Assembly: GCF_038002605.1 (NCBI RefSeq)
Contig: NZ_JBBOCT010000001.1
Span: 2,356,001 to 2,420,000 of the forward strand
DNA: 64,000 nucleotides
Origin: Bacillus sp. FSL K6-3431
GTDB taxonomy: Bacteria > Bacillota > Bacilli > Bacillales > Bacillaceae_C
Direction of reading: 5' to 3'
The notes under the pieces were generated by a model. The model made no database searches. It worked only from the letters and a program-made list of their open reading frames with translations, and was not told the origin of the DNA. The position numbers and the translations under genes are program-made. Shown piece after piece: positions 17,758 to 26,665 of the stretch (its first letter is position 1; each line of letters opens with the position of its first letter).

Positions 17758-17778
17758 GTTTTAATCTTCCTTTCTTTA

Positions 17779-18780
17779 TTAGACTGATACGTAAATACCT
17801 GTATTCATATGGTTGATTAATTCTTCAAGGGTAGGCATCGCATCAGAACAACTATGACGAGAAATGACAATGGAAGCTGAGGCACTACCCATTTTCATCG
17901 CTTCCGATACATCTTCACCTTTCATTAAACCGTAAATAAACGCAGATGCATATGAATCACCAGCCCCAAATGTTTTTAACACTTCCGTTTTGTATATTCC
18001 ACTCCGATGCGATTGACCATCTTTCGTATAGGCAACGGAACCAGAACCCCCATGCTTGATAACAACAATTTTTGCACGATATGAAAACCATTTTGATGCT
18101 GTGTATTGATCGTCTGATCCTTCGATATTCACAAGCTTTTCCATCATGTCGAACTCTTCACGGGTCCCAATAATCACATCACATTTTTCTGCGACAAGAT
18201 TATAATACACTGCCGTCTCGGCTTCATCTTTCCATGTATATGGACGATAATCCAAATCAAAAATAATTACAACATTGTGTTTTACTGCATATTCAAGTGC
18301 AAGAAGAACAGCTTCACGTGAAGGACTGGCCGCCAGTGCTGTTCCCGAAACTAATAGTGCTTTCGTTCGTTTGATATAGTCTTCCTTTACATCTGATGGA
18401 TGAAGTAGTAAATCAGCTACATTGTCACGGTACATGAGAATGCTGCATTCAGAGGGACTTTTAATTTCTGTAAAGGCAAGTCCAGTAACGGCCCCAGTTT
18501 TATCAACGGCTATTCCATCTGTATTAATATTGTCATTTTCTAAGTATTGGGTAATGAAACGCCCCATTTGATCATCTGAAACCTTCCCGATAAACCCAGT
18601 CTTTTGACCAAGGCGTGCCGAGCCAATCGCAATATTTGCTGGAGAACCCCCGACATACTTTGTAAAAGTATTCGTTTCTTCCATCGGACGGTTTGTTTCA
18701 TTTGCATTTAAATCAATACATAATCTGCCAATAGCGATTAGATCATAATCCCTGGCATCATTAAATAACAGATCATTCAT
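17779..18780 (-). CDS. iolC: 5-dehydro-2-deoxygluconokinase IolC
   Basis: 333 residues, PfkB sugar kinase family. N-terminal IAIGRLCIDLNANE, first PfkB stretch YVGGSPANIAIGSARLGQKT, and the catalytic TFGAGDSYASAF with the general-base Asp. It phosphorylates 5-dehydro-2-deoxy-D-gluconate at O6. The ATG abuts the iolG TAG stop directly, and its ribosome-binding site AAGGAGGGAG lies inside the end of iolG, so the two are translationally coupled. Confidence 0.95.
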   Translation of the reverse strand: MNDLLFNDARDYDLIAIGRLCIDLNANETNRPMEETNTFTKYVGGSPANIAIGSARLGQKTGFIGKVSDDQMGRFITQYLENDNINTDGIAVDKTGAVTGLAFTEIKSPSECSILMYRDNVADLLLHPSDVKEDYIKRTKALLVSGTALAASPSREAVLLALEYAVKHNVVIIFDLDYRPYTWKDEAETAVYYNLVAEKCDVIIGTREEFDMMEKLVNIEGSDDQYTASKWFSYRAKIVVIKHGGSGSVAYTKDGQSHRSGIYKTEVLKTFGAGDSYASAFIYGLMKGEDVSEAMKMGSASASIVISRHSCSDAMPTLEELINHMNTGIYVSV

Positions 18781-19797
18781 CTAAACTCCCTCCTTTTCTT
18801 TCATTAAGCGAATAGGTCTGCGAGTTTCAAGTGACTCTTTAGCTGCTCTTGCAATACTTTCTGCTATCAAACTATCAAAACCTGAACAGGAAACTTCGTG
18901 TCCTTTCTCGCAGGCATGTACAAATTCTTTCACTTCTTCAATATAAGCCTCTGTATACCGTTCTAAAAAAAAGTAGAGTGGTTTATCTTTCACTACTCCA
19001 TCAGCTTTAGATACTTCCACTGTTGTAGCTCTATTATTTTCCGCTGATGCCATACCTTTATCACCAAAAACTTCAACGCGTTGATCATACCCATATACAG
19101 CTTGGCGACTATTATCAACCACTCCTATGGCACCGCTTTCAAATGTGAGTGTTACGACAGCTGTATCTATATCTCCTAGCTCCCCAATAATTGGATCGAC
19201 CATGACTGCACCAACCGCAGAAACACTTTCTACTTCAGACCCAACAATGTAACGAGCCATATCAAAGTCATGGATCATCATATCCATAAATAGCCCGCCT
19301 GACTTGCGTATATAATCGGTACTCGGAGGTGCTGGATCTCTTGATGTAATTTTAATAATATGTGGATTTCCTACCTCACCGTTTTCTACGATTTGGCGAA
19401 GTCGTTTAAAATTAGGATCAAATCTGCGATTGAATCCTATTTGTAAGTTCACTCCAGCTAGTGCTGCTGCTTCTATAGCTTCCTTCGTGTCTGCCGCTGA
19501 AAAACTAACTGGCTTTTCACAAAAAATATGCTTTTTCATCAATGCAGCTTCTTTAATAATAGTAGTATGACTAGGAGTTGGTGTACAAATAAAAATCGCT
19601 TGAATATCTGGATCTTGAAGCAAACGATGATAATCTGTTATCAACTCCTCCACCTGATACAGATTTGCCCATTCTTTGAGATGAGAAACCGAAATATCTG
19701 CAACTGTCTTTACACGTACAAACGGAATCTTCGATAAGTTCTCTACATGTAACTGTCCAATTCTCCCAGCCCCAATTACACCAATAGTAAATGTCAT
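18781..19797 (-). CDS. iolG: Inositol 2-dehydrogenase IolG
   Basis: 338 residues, Gfo/Idh/MocA family. Rossmann motif GVIGAGRIGQLHVENL, the CEKPVSF stretch with catalytic Lys, and the MIHDFDMARY segment with the active-site Asp/His pair. It oxidises myo-inositol to 2-keto-myo-inositol with NAD, the first step of the pathway. It is the first gene of the operon, with a long leader of about 270 bases. Related enzymes act on D-chiro- or scyllo-inositol; the operon favours myo-inositol. Confidence 0.92.
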   Translation of the reverse strand: MTFTIGVIGAGRIGQLHVENLSKIPFVRVKTVADISVSHLKEWANLYQVEELITDYHRLLQDPDIQAIFICTPTPSHTTIIKEAALMKKHIFCEKPVSFSAADTKEAIEAAALAGVNLQIGFNRRFDPNFKRLRQIVENGEVGNPHIIKITSRDPAPPSTDYIRKSGGLFMDMMIHDFDMARYIVGSEVESVSAVGAVMVDPIIGELGDIDTAVVTLTFESGAIGVVDNSRQAVYGYDQRVEVFGDKGMASAENNRATTVEVSKADGVVKDKPLYFFLERYTEAYIEEVKEFVHACEKGHEVSCSGFDSLIAESIARAAKESLETRRPIRLMKEKEGV

Positions 19798-20019
19798 ATT
19801 TCTCCTCCATTCACGAATCTATTCAAATCTAGCAATTGATCAGTTAGCCTGATCCTAATTTTTCGGATTTCTAATCTGACACTGACCAACTTGATAAAAT
19901 TTCAACTCTAAAAAACTTAAATTTCGCTATCAATGTTAGATGCAAAGCATTGTATTTGCCTTTTAAGACAGAATAAATTCTCGATGAATCATAGCGGTGT
20001 TCTCCTAAGAAGACTATTA

Positions 20020-20033
20020 GTTAAGCGCTTAAC
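20020..20033 (-). promoter_or_regulatory. Palindromic operator GTTAAGCGCTTAAC in the iol leader
   Basis: A perfect 14-bp palindrome centred on CG, as bound by LacI/CcpA-family repressors. It matches cre at 10 of 14 positions. It lies about 37-50 bases past the predicted iol transcription start, so a bound repressor could block elongation. The adjacent LacI-type gene is the best candidate regulator. Confidence 0.6.
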
Positions 20034-20076
20034 CTTTAGACAACACTTATAGATAACACTTTTCTTATTACGGATT

Positions 20077-20105
20077 ATTATAATGTAACCGTTGTGAATA
20101 AGCAA
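20077..20105 (-). promoter_or_regulatory. Predicted sigma-A promoter of the iol operon
   Basis: Minus strand: -35 TTGCTT, 17-bp spacer, -10 TATAAT. It gives a start near 20070 and a 5' leader of roughly 270 bases before iolG. Apart from this promoter and the palindrome I see nothing definite in 19798-20301. Confidence 0.55.
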
Positions 20106-20301
20106 TGTATTTTGAAAATTTAATTTAAGAGTGATCTTTATGCATACTATATAATCCTTCATAAATACTCCATTTATGTGGTATATACGCAAAACAAAAT
20201 AGGACGTGATCTTTTCAAATCATCATCCTTTGTATATTGGTAGTATCAGATTATAACAGACTAACGAATAAGTATCACTTTCACCTTGGACATTCTTTGG
20301 A

Positions 20302-21294
20302 TTAGGTAGTCCCTCGTACAATCAATTCAGGATTAAATAGTATTCTTTTTTTTACAGAATTACTATCTTTGATTTCATCGATAATTATCGACACTACTTT
20401 TTTTCCCATCTCTTCAATTGGTTGGGATATCGTTGTAAGTCCTGGTACAGTAGTCGTAGCTAAAATTGTATTATCAAATCCGATAATTGCTAAATCTTCA
20501 GGAATTTTAATTCCTTTTTCTGTTGCACCTTGAATGATACCTATCGCGAGCAGATCATTACAAGCAAATATTGCTGTGGGTGGACCAATATCTAGCTGTT
20601 GAAATATCTTTTCAAAGCATGCTTTACCATTTGAAATAGAGGCAGTTGTTCGAAATATATACTCCTCTTGAAATACTAAACTATGATCTGAATATGCGTC
20701 GCAATAGCCTTGAAGACGCAAGTTACTACTATATGTATGCTCAGCAATGACAGCTATTTTAGAATGTCCGCCAGAGAGAAGATGTGTTGTAGCATTATAT
20801 CCACCTTTAACATCATCTACAGATACCTTTGAAACATCTAGTGATGGTTCGTCATATGCCAGCATCACTAAAGGAATATTACTTTTTATCAACTCTTGTA
20901 GTAAGCTTTTATCATGAAAAGTCGAAGCAATAATAAAACCGTCCACTTGTTTTCTTTGCAATACGTCTAAATATTTCTTTTCTTTTTCAACATCTTCGTC
21001 TGTGCTACACATAATAACGCTCATTCCTCTTTCATGTGCACAGTCTTCAATTGTTCGAGCCATCGCTGAAAAAAAAGGATTAGATATATCTGGTACTAAA
21101 AGTCCGAGCGTCTCTGTCCCTTTTCCTGATAAAGCAGACGCCATTAAATTTGGGCGATAATTCATCTGTTTCATTATTTCGCTTACCTTTTTCCTCGTTG
21201 TTTCTCGCATATTACCGGTGTTATTAATCACTTTAGAAACTGTCGCGATCGATACTCCTGCTTTTTTAGCAACATCGTATATGGTTACTTTCAT
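20302..21294 (-). CDS. LacI-family transcriptional regulator, likely iol regulator
   Basis: 330 residues. N-terminal helix-turn-helix (TIYDVAKKAGVSIATVSKVI) and hinge MASALSGKGTETLGLLVP minus the last residues, followed by a periplasmic-binding-like sugar domain (LGLLVPDISNPFFSAMAR, FACNDLLAIGI, IGFDNT). It lies directly upstream of iolG on the same strand, 504 bp away. Bacillus subtilis uses a DeoR-type IolR instead, so control here would differ. The effector could be an inositol or a pathway phosphate. ATG with AAAGGAGG. Confidence 0.92.
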   Translation of the reverse strand: MKVTIYDVAKKAGVSIATVSKVINNTGNMRETTRKKVSEIMKQMNYRPNLMASALSGKGTETLGLLVPDISNPFFSAMARTIEDCAHERGMSVIMCSTDEDVEKEKKYLDVLQRKQVDGFIIASTFHDKSLLQELIKSNIPLVMLAYDEPSLDVSKVSVDDVKGGYNATTHLLSGGHSKIAVIAEHTYSSNLRLQGYCDAYSDHSLVFQEEYIFRTTASISNGKACFEKIFQQLDIGPPTAIFACNDLLAIGIIQGATEKGIKIPEDLAIIGFDNTILATTTVPGLTTISQPIEEMGKKVVSIIIDEIKDSNSVKKRILFNPELIVRGTT

Positions 21295-21470
21295 ACAGCT
21301 TACCTCCTTTCATTTGAAAGCTATAATAATATACTCTCCTTCATCTATCATTATATGCCTAGACGATGATTTAAAGATAAATTGTACTTTGATATTTTTC
21401 AGTTATTATACTCTAATTGTGCGTTCATAGTGTTAATCTGATTGGATTTCTTTTATTTCGGACACAAAAA

Positions 21471-21495
21471 TGTCCCAAAAGTAAATTTTGGAACA
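21471..21495 (-). terminator. Terminator after the Gfo/Idh gene
   Basis: TGTCCCAAAA pairs with TTTTGGAACA over five bases, followed on the minus strand by TTTTTGTG. It separates the Gfo/Idh gene from the LacI-family gene. Confidence 0.6.
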
Positions 21496-21530
21496 TCACT
21501 TTGCTTTAATAGTTTACATGACTCATTCTA

Positions 21531-22547
21531 TTATAAAAGCACTTTTTGTCCCGTTCTAGCACTTTCCACTGCTCCGAAAACCATTGCCATACTTTTTATA
21601 TTATCGGTACAATCTGTTTCTGCCTGGCGATTTTGTTCGAGTGCAGTAAACATTTCATCCAAACATCCCCAATGGCCTTCGCGTCCTTTCCACATATCTG
21701 GAACATCAACTGATTTAGTTTTTTTCATAAATTCAGCAGACTGGGTTTCATCCACTATTTCACAAATCGGTAACTGTTCGCCATCCCAGCGTACAGTTCC
21801 AAATTCGCCAATCGCACGCCAATCACCCTCCCAAGAAGTTTCAAACCCCTCTGCACACCATGAACCACGGTAGGTAAAAACAGATCCGTCACTCATTTCA
21901 AAAATGCAGATTGCCGAAGCGTTTCCTTTATACCAAGATCCAGGTGGGTTGTATTCATGACAATAGACGGACACAGGATCTGCCCCCATAAGAAATCTAG
22001 CCTGATCAAAAGTATGAATCGCCATATCGACAATGAGCGGACTATCCATTACATCCCTGAATCCACCAAAATGCGGACCAAGAAAAAAATCAGCATGAAG
22101 CGATCCTATCGTACCAACAGTTCTACCCTCGAGTAACTGCTGAAAAGCACGGATCTGACTATTGAATCTACGATTTTGCATAACTGAATATGTGTTGCCT
22201 GTTTCTCCTGCAGCATCAACAACTTCCTTAGCGTCTGCCAATGTCTCAGCGATCGGCTTTTCACCAAACACATGACAGCCCGCTTTAAGTGCAGTCGTGA
22301 CAATTTCTTTATGCACTTTAGGTATCGTGATATCAAACACAAGGTTTGCATCACTCTCTTTAATCGCTTCGCCTAAATCAGAATAAAGTGGAACGTTAAG
22401 TCCACGCTTCTTAGCCATTGCTTCAGCGGCCGGGATATGCACATCAACGAGTGCAACCACCTGTGCATCTATTCGTTCAGCGAGATAATCAAACCATGTA
22501 TTCGACATTCCCCCACAACCTGCTACGACAATTCGATGTTTGCTCAT
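21531..22547 (-). CDS. Gfo/Idh/MocA-family oxidoreductase
   Basis: 338 residues. Rossmann start VVAGCGGMSNTWFDYLAER, the FGEKPIAE stretch with catalytic Lys, and AIHTFDQARFLMG carrying the usual His/Asp pair. It is an NAD(P)-dependent sugar or cyclitol dehydrogenase of unknown substrate. It lies downstream of the AraM-like gene with 155 bases between, and upstream of the iol regulator. It could serve another inositol isomer or a sugar acid. The family is too broad to name a substrate. Confidence 0.9.
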   Translation of the reverse strand: MSKHRIVVAGCGGMSNTWFDYLAERIDAQVVALVDVHIPAAEAMAKKRGLNVPLYSDLGEAIKESDANLVFDITIPKVHKEIVTTALKAGCHVFGEKPIAETLADAKEVVDAAGETGNTYSVMQNRRFNSQIRAFQQLLEGRTVGTIGSLHADFFLGPHFGGFRDVMDSPLIVDMAIHTFDQARFLMGADPVSVYCHEYNPPGSWYKGNASAICIFEMSDGSVFTYRGSWCAEGFETSWEGDWRAIGEFGTVRWDGEQLPICEIVDETQSAEFMKKTKSVDVPDMWKGREGHWGCLDEMFTALEQNRQAETDCTDNIKSMAMVFGAVESARTGQKVLL

Positions 22548-22702
22548 TGCTTATTCCCCTTCAACTCATGAAATTATTTACTTTTTGAATCAACTTTAAT
22601 CCTTACTATCGATTGTTGCTACTTTACTACCGATTATGACTTATTACAATATCTTACTACCATTTATTGATCCATTCTTTCTATTAATCGGGGCATTAAT
22701 TC

Positions 22703-23881
22703 CTATTCCAACCCGACATTAAAACATTTCAACATCGTATATCTATCTCGCAATAAGTAGGCTTCTTGCAAACTCCGCTCAACGAGGTCTGCACCTATTC
22801 CAATATCGTCTGGAGTCGTGGGACCACCCATTTTCACAAGCCAATTTTTCAAGATGTCAGCATCTGGAATGTTTTCAACGATTGCAGTTATTTTAACAGC
22901 ATGCTCTTGTAATTCTGAAGGTAAATGTGAAAAGTCAGCTCCGTACCACTGTTTGTAAAGCTTTGCTAATATGATGGAGCTAACGCCAACTTTAGCACCA
23001 TGTAATACCTGTGGACGATCTTTTTGTAAAAATTCCATCTCCCAATAGTGAGAAAGGTGATGCTCACCACCTGATGCCGGATGTGATTGCCCAAAGATAA
23101 GCATTGCAAGCCCCGATTGAATGAGAGCCGTGATCAAACTTCGAATCCCTTCTTCCTCCCTAGCTGCAATTTGATCTACCTTTTCCACACATTCAAGCAA
23201 TGCTTCCTTTGTAATAGAAGCAGAAAGTGGACAATAAGCTTCACAAGCGATCAATTGACTGAAACTCCAATCTGACAGTGAAGTAAATTTTGCTAACATA
23301 TCTCCAAAACCCGCCGCAGTCATTTCTTGGGGAGCGTTTACCAATACATTGATATCAGCAAATAATGCAATTGGTGAGACCGTTTGAAAAGTCTTTTTCA
23401 CACCCCTTACAATAATCGGAGCCCCCAGTGATGTGAAACCATCCACCGAAGCAGCAGTTGGAATTGAAATGAATGGTTTGCTCGTTTTCGCACCGCAAAA
23501 TCTTGCAATATCATGAATCGTTCCAGAACCAACAGCAATGATAGCATCGATATTATCGTTCAATTCCAACATTACTTGAACAATCGACACCTCGTCCGCA
23601 ACAACATCCCCGTTCACATTCGGTTCAATCAAACAGACAGAAGTCACACTCCCCTTTTTCTCCAATATAGTATTAAGATTTTCTCCCGCGGCTGCATATG
23701 TACGTACATCAGCAACCAACAAAACATGCTCATATTTTTTCATCGCAGTAAAATCTGCGCATTTTTCAAAAGCATTATCTCCAACGGTCATTGCTTCTAT
23801 CGTAATTTTATTATGTGGATTTCCACAATTGCAATCCTTAGCAGCTAGTTCAATCTCTGAAATCATCTCTTCTAGTTCCAT
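22703..23881 (-). CDS. araM: Glycerol-1-phosphate dehydrogenase, AraM/EgsA-like
   Basis: 392 residues, matching Bacillus AraM (EgsA) along its length: AVGSGTIHDIARF, IPTAASVDGFTSLGAPIIV, TAAGFGDMLAKFTSL and SGGEHHLSHYWEME with metal-binding histidines, plus HGAKVG. EgsA makes sn-glycerol 1-phosphate from dihydroxyacetone phosphate and is Ni/Zn dependent. In B. subtilis it lies in the arabinan-linked ara operon; here its neighbour is a Gfo/Idh gene, with no other ara genes around. A cre-like site lies 130 bases upstream. A different polyol-phosphate substrate remains possible. Confidence 0.87.
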   Translation of the reverse strand: MELEEMISEIELAAKDCNCGNPHNKITIEAMTVGDNAFEKCADFTAMKKYEHVLLVADVRTYAAAGENLNTILEKKGSVTSVCLIEPNVNGDVVADEVSIVQVMLELNDNIDAIIAVGSGTIHDIARFCGAKTSKPFISIPTAASVDGFTSLGAPIIVRGVKKTFQTVSPIALFADINVLVNAPQEMTAAGFGDMLAKFTSLSDWSFSQLIACEAYCPLSASITKEALLECVEKVDQIAAREEEGIRSLITALIQSGLAMLIFGQSHPASGGEHHLSHYWEMEFLQKDRPQVLHGAKVGVSSIILAKLYKQWYGADFSHLPSELQEHAVKITAIVENIPDADILKNWLVKMGGPTTPDDIGIGADLVERSLQEAYLLRDRYTMLKCFNVGLE

Positions 23882-24010
23882 CTTAAAAACGTCCTTTCTT
23901 TTGCTTTGTTGGTATTACAAGTAGTTCGGTTGAGTTCATATGGCCAAGTCTCTACAATCATGAACAGGCATATTATTCTATCCCATGTTCAGTAGATTAG
24001 TAGCATTACT

Positions 24011-24025
24011 TTGAAACGCTTTCAA
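24011..24025 (-). promoter_or_regulatory. cre-like site upstream of araM
   Basis: Minus strand TTGAAAGCGTTTCAA, which matches the relaxed cre consensus WTGNAANCGNWNNCW at 14 of 15 positions. It suggests catabolite repression of the AraM-Gfo/Idh unit. The rest of 23882-24431 is AT-rich and I see no gene in it. Confidence 0.6.
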
Positions 24026-24431
24026 CCAACTGATACGGACAACCAATAATATACCTTCAATGCCTCTTTTCAGCCGATGGTTGACTGGGTTTTAATGTAC
24101 AATCTATTTATATTTACATGATATAATGAAACACTTTTAATAAAGGAAGAGCTCCGAAAGTCACCTTCTTGTAAAACTAGTGCTTTCTAAACTGATAACA
24201 ATATTATTCCCAATTGAAATTTCCCTTTTATGTAAAATAATGACCTACCTCTGATTATTGCATATATTCGGCGAATTTAATATACATAAAATTGCTAAAT
24301 GGTTATCTCAAAACTACATAAATTGATATTTACAGTTGATTCCAACTGACATCTGCTGCCTCTATTCCGCTAAATTTCACTGCTTAGTATGGCATGTTAT
24401 TTTTTTTTAGCAGTAAATAATCATCAATCTT

Positions 24432-25445
24432 TTATAATTCCACCATCGCCTTAATCACCTTAGATTCAGGTAAAAGCCAACTTTCAAATTGACCTATCAT
24501 TTCGTCAAAGATACAGCGATGTGTAATATAGCGATTCGTATTTATTTCACCAGTAACTAATACATTCAATACGTATTCAAAATCCTCACGAGTTGCATTC
24601 CTACTACCCATCAAGGTGAGTTCTTTCTTATGAAAATCCGGATCAAAAAAGCTAATTTCATTATCTACTAGTCCCACATAGATTAATGTTCCACCGTGAG
24701 CAACGTACTGAAACGCTGTTTTCATCGATTGTACATTCCCTGTAGCATCATAAACAATCGTTGGCAAATCACCATTTGTCATTTTTTCAAGTGCTTCAAT
24801 TGGCTTATCAAAAGCGTTTATAATCGCATCCACATGCGCCCAAGATTTACAAAACTGCAATCTTTCTTCATTTACATCCATTGCAATCACTCTAGCACCT
24901 TGATTTTTTGCGAATGCCATCACACCCAGACCGATTGGACCTGCCCCAATAATGAGAACAGTTTCTCCTTTTTTGATCGCTGATCGTCTCACAGCATGTG
25001 CACCAATCGCTAACGGTTCAATCACTGCTGCTTGATCAAGTGTGATTCCAGCTGTTCTCAAAAGGTTTCTAATCGGAACCGATATTATTTCACGCATGCC
25101 ACCATCTTCATGGACACCAATCACCTGCATTTTTGTACAGCAATTCGTTTTCCCACTTTTACACGCAATGCATGTCCCACAGTCTATATAAGGAATAATT
25201 GCAACCTGGTCACCCACCTGTAATCCTTTAGCATTATCATCAATTTCTGCGATTATTCCGCTCAGTTCATGACCAAGTACTCGTGGATAGGTGAAATATG
25301 GTTGATTGCCTTTAAATGCGTGTAAATCTGTCCCACATATTCCAACTCTTTTTATATGAATAAGTGCTGCACCATCCTGTAGGACAGGAGGCTCGATATC
25401 TTTAGCAATAAATCTATTTGGTTCTGTACAAACGATACTTTTCAT
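24432..25445 (-). CDS. Zinc-dependent sugar-acid/alcohol dehydrogenase, LgoD (YjjN)-like
   Basis: 337 residues, medium-chain dehydrogenase. Catalytic zinc site GICGTDLHAF and GHEL; structural zinc cysteines CGTCIACKSGKTNCC; NAD fold VLIIGAGPIGLG; tail MGSRNATREDFEYV. As far as I can recall, these stretches fit the YjjN/LgoD group, which oxidises L-galactonate at C5 to D-tagaturonate; related enzymes act on threonine or sorbitol. It follows the aldo-keto reductase gene by ten bases, so the two probably act in sequence on one L-sugar. Substrate is inference. Confidence 0.85.
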   Translation of the reverse strand: MKSIVCTEPNRFIAKDIEPPVLQDGAALIHIKRVGICGTDLHAFKGNQPYFTYPRVLGHELSGIIAEIDDNAKGLQVGDQVAIIPYIDCGTCIACKSGKTNCCTKMQVIGVHEDGGMREIISVPIRNLLRTAGITLDQAAVIEPLAIGAHAVRRSAIKKGETVLIIGAGPIGLGVMAFAKNQGARVIAMDVNEERLQFCKSWAHVDAIINAFDKPIEALEKMTNGDLPTIVYDATGNVQSMKTAFQYVAHGGTLIYVGLVDNEISFFDPDFHKKELTLMGSRNATREDFEYVLNVLVTGEINTNRYITHRCIFDEMIGQFESWLLPESKVIKAMVEL

Positions 25446-25455
25446 TCAATCCCTC

Positions 25456-26361
25456 CTACCAAGTTTTATTATGAATGGGGGCGAGGATGTCCAATACTTC
25501 TTTTAATAACTCCTCATTCATTGGCTCATTTACCCATTTAATATTATTTTGAATGTTTTCAATACTAGCCGAGCTCACTAAAGTAGTCGGTATTCGCTCA
25601 TTACTAACAGCATATTGAATCGCTAATTTCGAGAGGTTTTCACCTTTCTTTTCACAATGCGCTAATGCTTGCTGGCAAACGCTTTTTATTTGTTCATCAG
25701 CAGGATGCCAAGCTGGTACACCTCTTGTGCCAAGTAAGCCCATCGATAGTGGTGATGCATTGAGTAAACCAACTTTCTTTTCTTCTAAAAGTGGAATAAG
25801 CCCCAGTAGGGACTGGTCATTTAATGAATAATGACAATACGAAAGAATGACATCTAGGTCTATCTGTTCAAGGACATTTTCGAAAATAGAAAGTGGCAAT
25901 CCGGATACGCCAAAATAGCGAATTTTACCTTGTTCTTTTAATTGAAGTAATGCTGGGATTCCTTCCTCCATCACTTCCTCAAAGGAGCCAAACTCAATAT
26001 CATGTAGGAATAGAAAATCTAAATAATCGGTATGAAGCCGTTCTAAACTATTTTCCACACTATCTAAAATACTCTGCTTAGAGAAATCAAATTCATTCTC
26101 ACCGTAACGACCAGCCTTGGAGGATAGTAAATACTTGTCTCTCGGTATTTCCTTCAAAGCTTTTCCGAGCACCGTTTCAGCTTTCGTTAACCCATAATAA
26201 GGGGACACATCAATTAAATTTATCCCACCGTCTACCGCTTCATGAACAGTTTTTATTCCTTCCTCCTCATTAATATCCCTAAAAACGGAACCTAAGGAAG
26301 AAGCACCATAGCTTAATACAGATACATTCAGGCCAGTGCTACTTAGTTTTCGATATTTCAT
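25456..26361 (-). CDS. Aldo-keto reductase, plant-type L-galactose dehydrogenase-like
   Basis: About 301 residues. The Asp-Tyr-Lys-His tetrad is visible in DVSPYYG, SSKAGRYG and LFLHDIEFGS. It resembles plant L-galactose dehydrogenase in stretches that most aldo-keto reductases lack: YGASSLGSVF, LHDIEFGSFEEV, GVSGLPLSIFENVL and VILSYCHYSLND. The likely reaction is oxidation of L-galactose, L-fucose or a similar sugar to its lactone. The ATG at 26361 has AGGAGGG upstream; an in-frame TTG at 26367 is less likely. It is divergent from an AraC regulator. Confidence 0.88.
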   Translation of the reverse strand: MKYRKLSSTGLNVSVLSYGASSLGSVFRDINEEEGIKTVHEAVDGGINLIDVSPYYGLTKAETVLGKALKEIPRDKYLLSSKAGRYGENEFDFSKQSILDSVENSLERLHTDYLDFLFLHDIEFGSFEEVMEEGIPALLQLKEQGKIRYFGVSGLPLSIFENVLEQIDLDVILSYCHYSLNDQSLLGLIPLLEEKKVGLLNASPLSMGLLGTRGVPAWHPADEQIKSVCQQALAHCEKKGENLSKLAIQYAVSNERIPTTLVSSASIENIQNNIKWVNEPMNEELLKEVLDILAPIHNKTW

Positions 26362-26551
26362 ATACAAAATCCCTCCTTATAAAGGAAAATTTATTTGAGT
26401 ATTCTCAATCGGTCCAGCCTACACACTAATATTGATTCCGCTAACAATAACAATTTTTTAAAAGATTTGTTTAGATGGATGTACAGCTTAATGTTTTCCT
26501 GTTTGATTCTCCTTTTAAAATAGGATCAGATTATAAGCCTAATATTATCAC

Positions 26552-26608
26552 CTATTAAAGGCTATTAAAATTGCTAAATTTGACTACTTTATACCTTTTA
26601 TTGATATT
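26552..26608 (+). promoter_or_regulatory. Promoter and direct repeat in the araC/AKR divergent region
   Basis: TTGACT (26580-26585), 17-bp spacer, GATATT (26603-26608) is a plausible promoter for the AraC gene. Just upstream CTATTAAA is repeated ten bases apart (26552-26559 and 26562-26569), on one DNA face, as AraC half-sites often are. Both are weak predictions. Confidence 0.4.
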
Positions 26609-26665
26609 TTATGTTAAAATTCACTAACCTCATAATAATCAGTTAATGAGGAATAGGAGGTGGAT

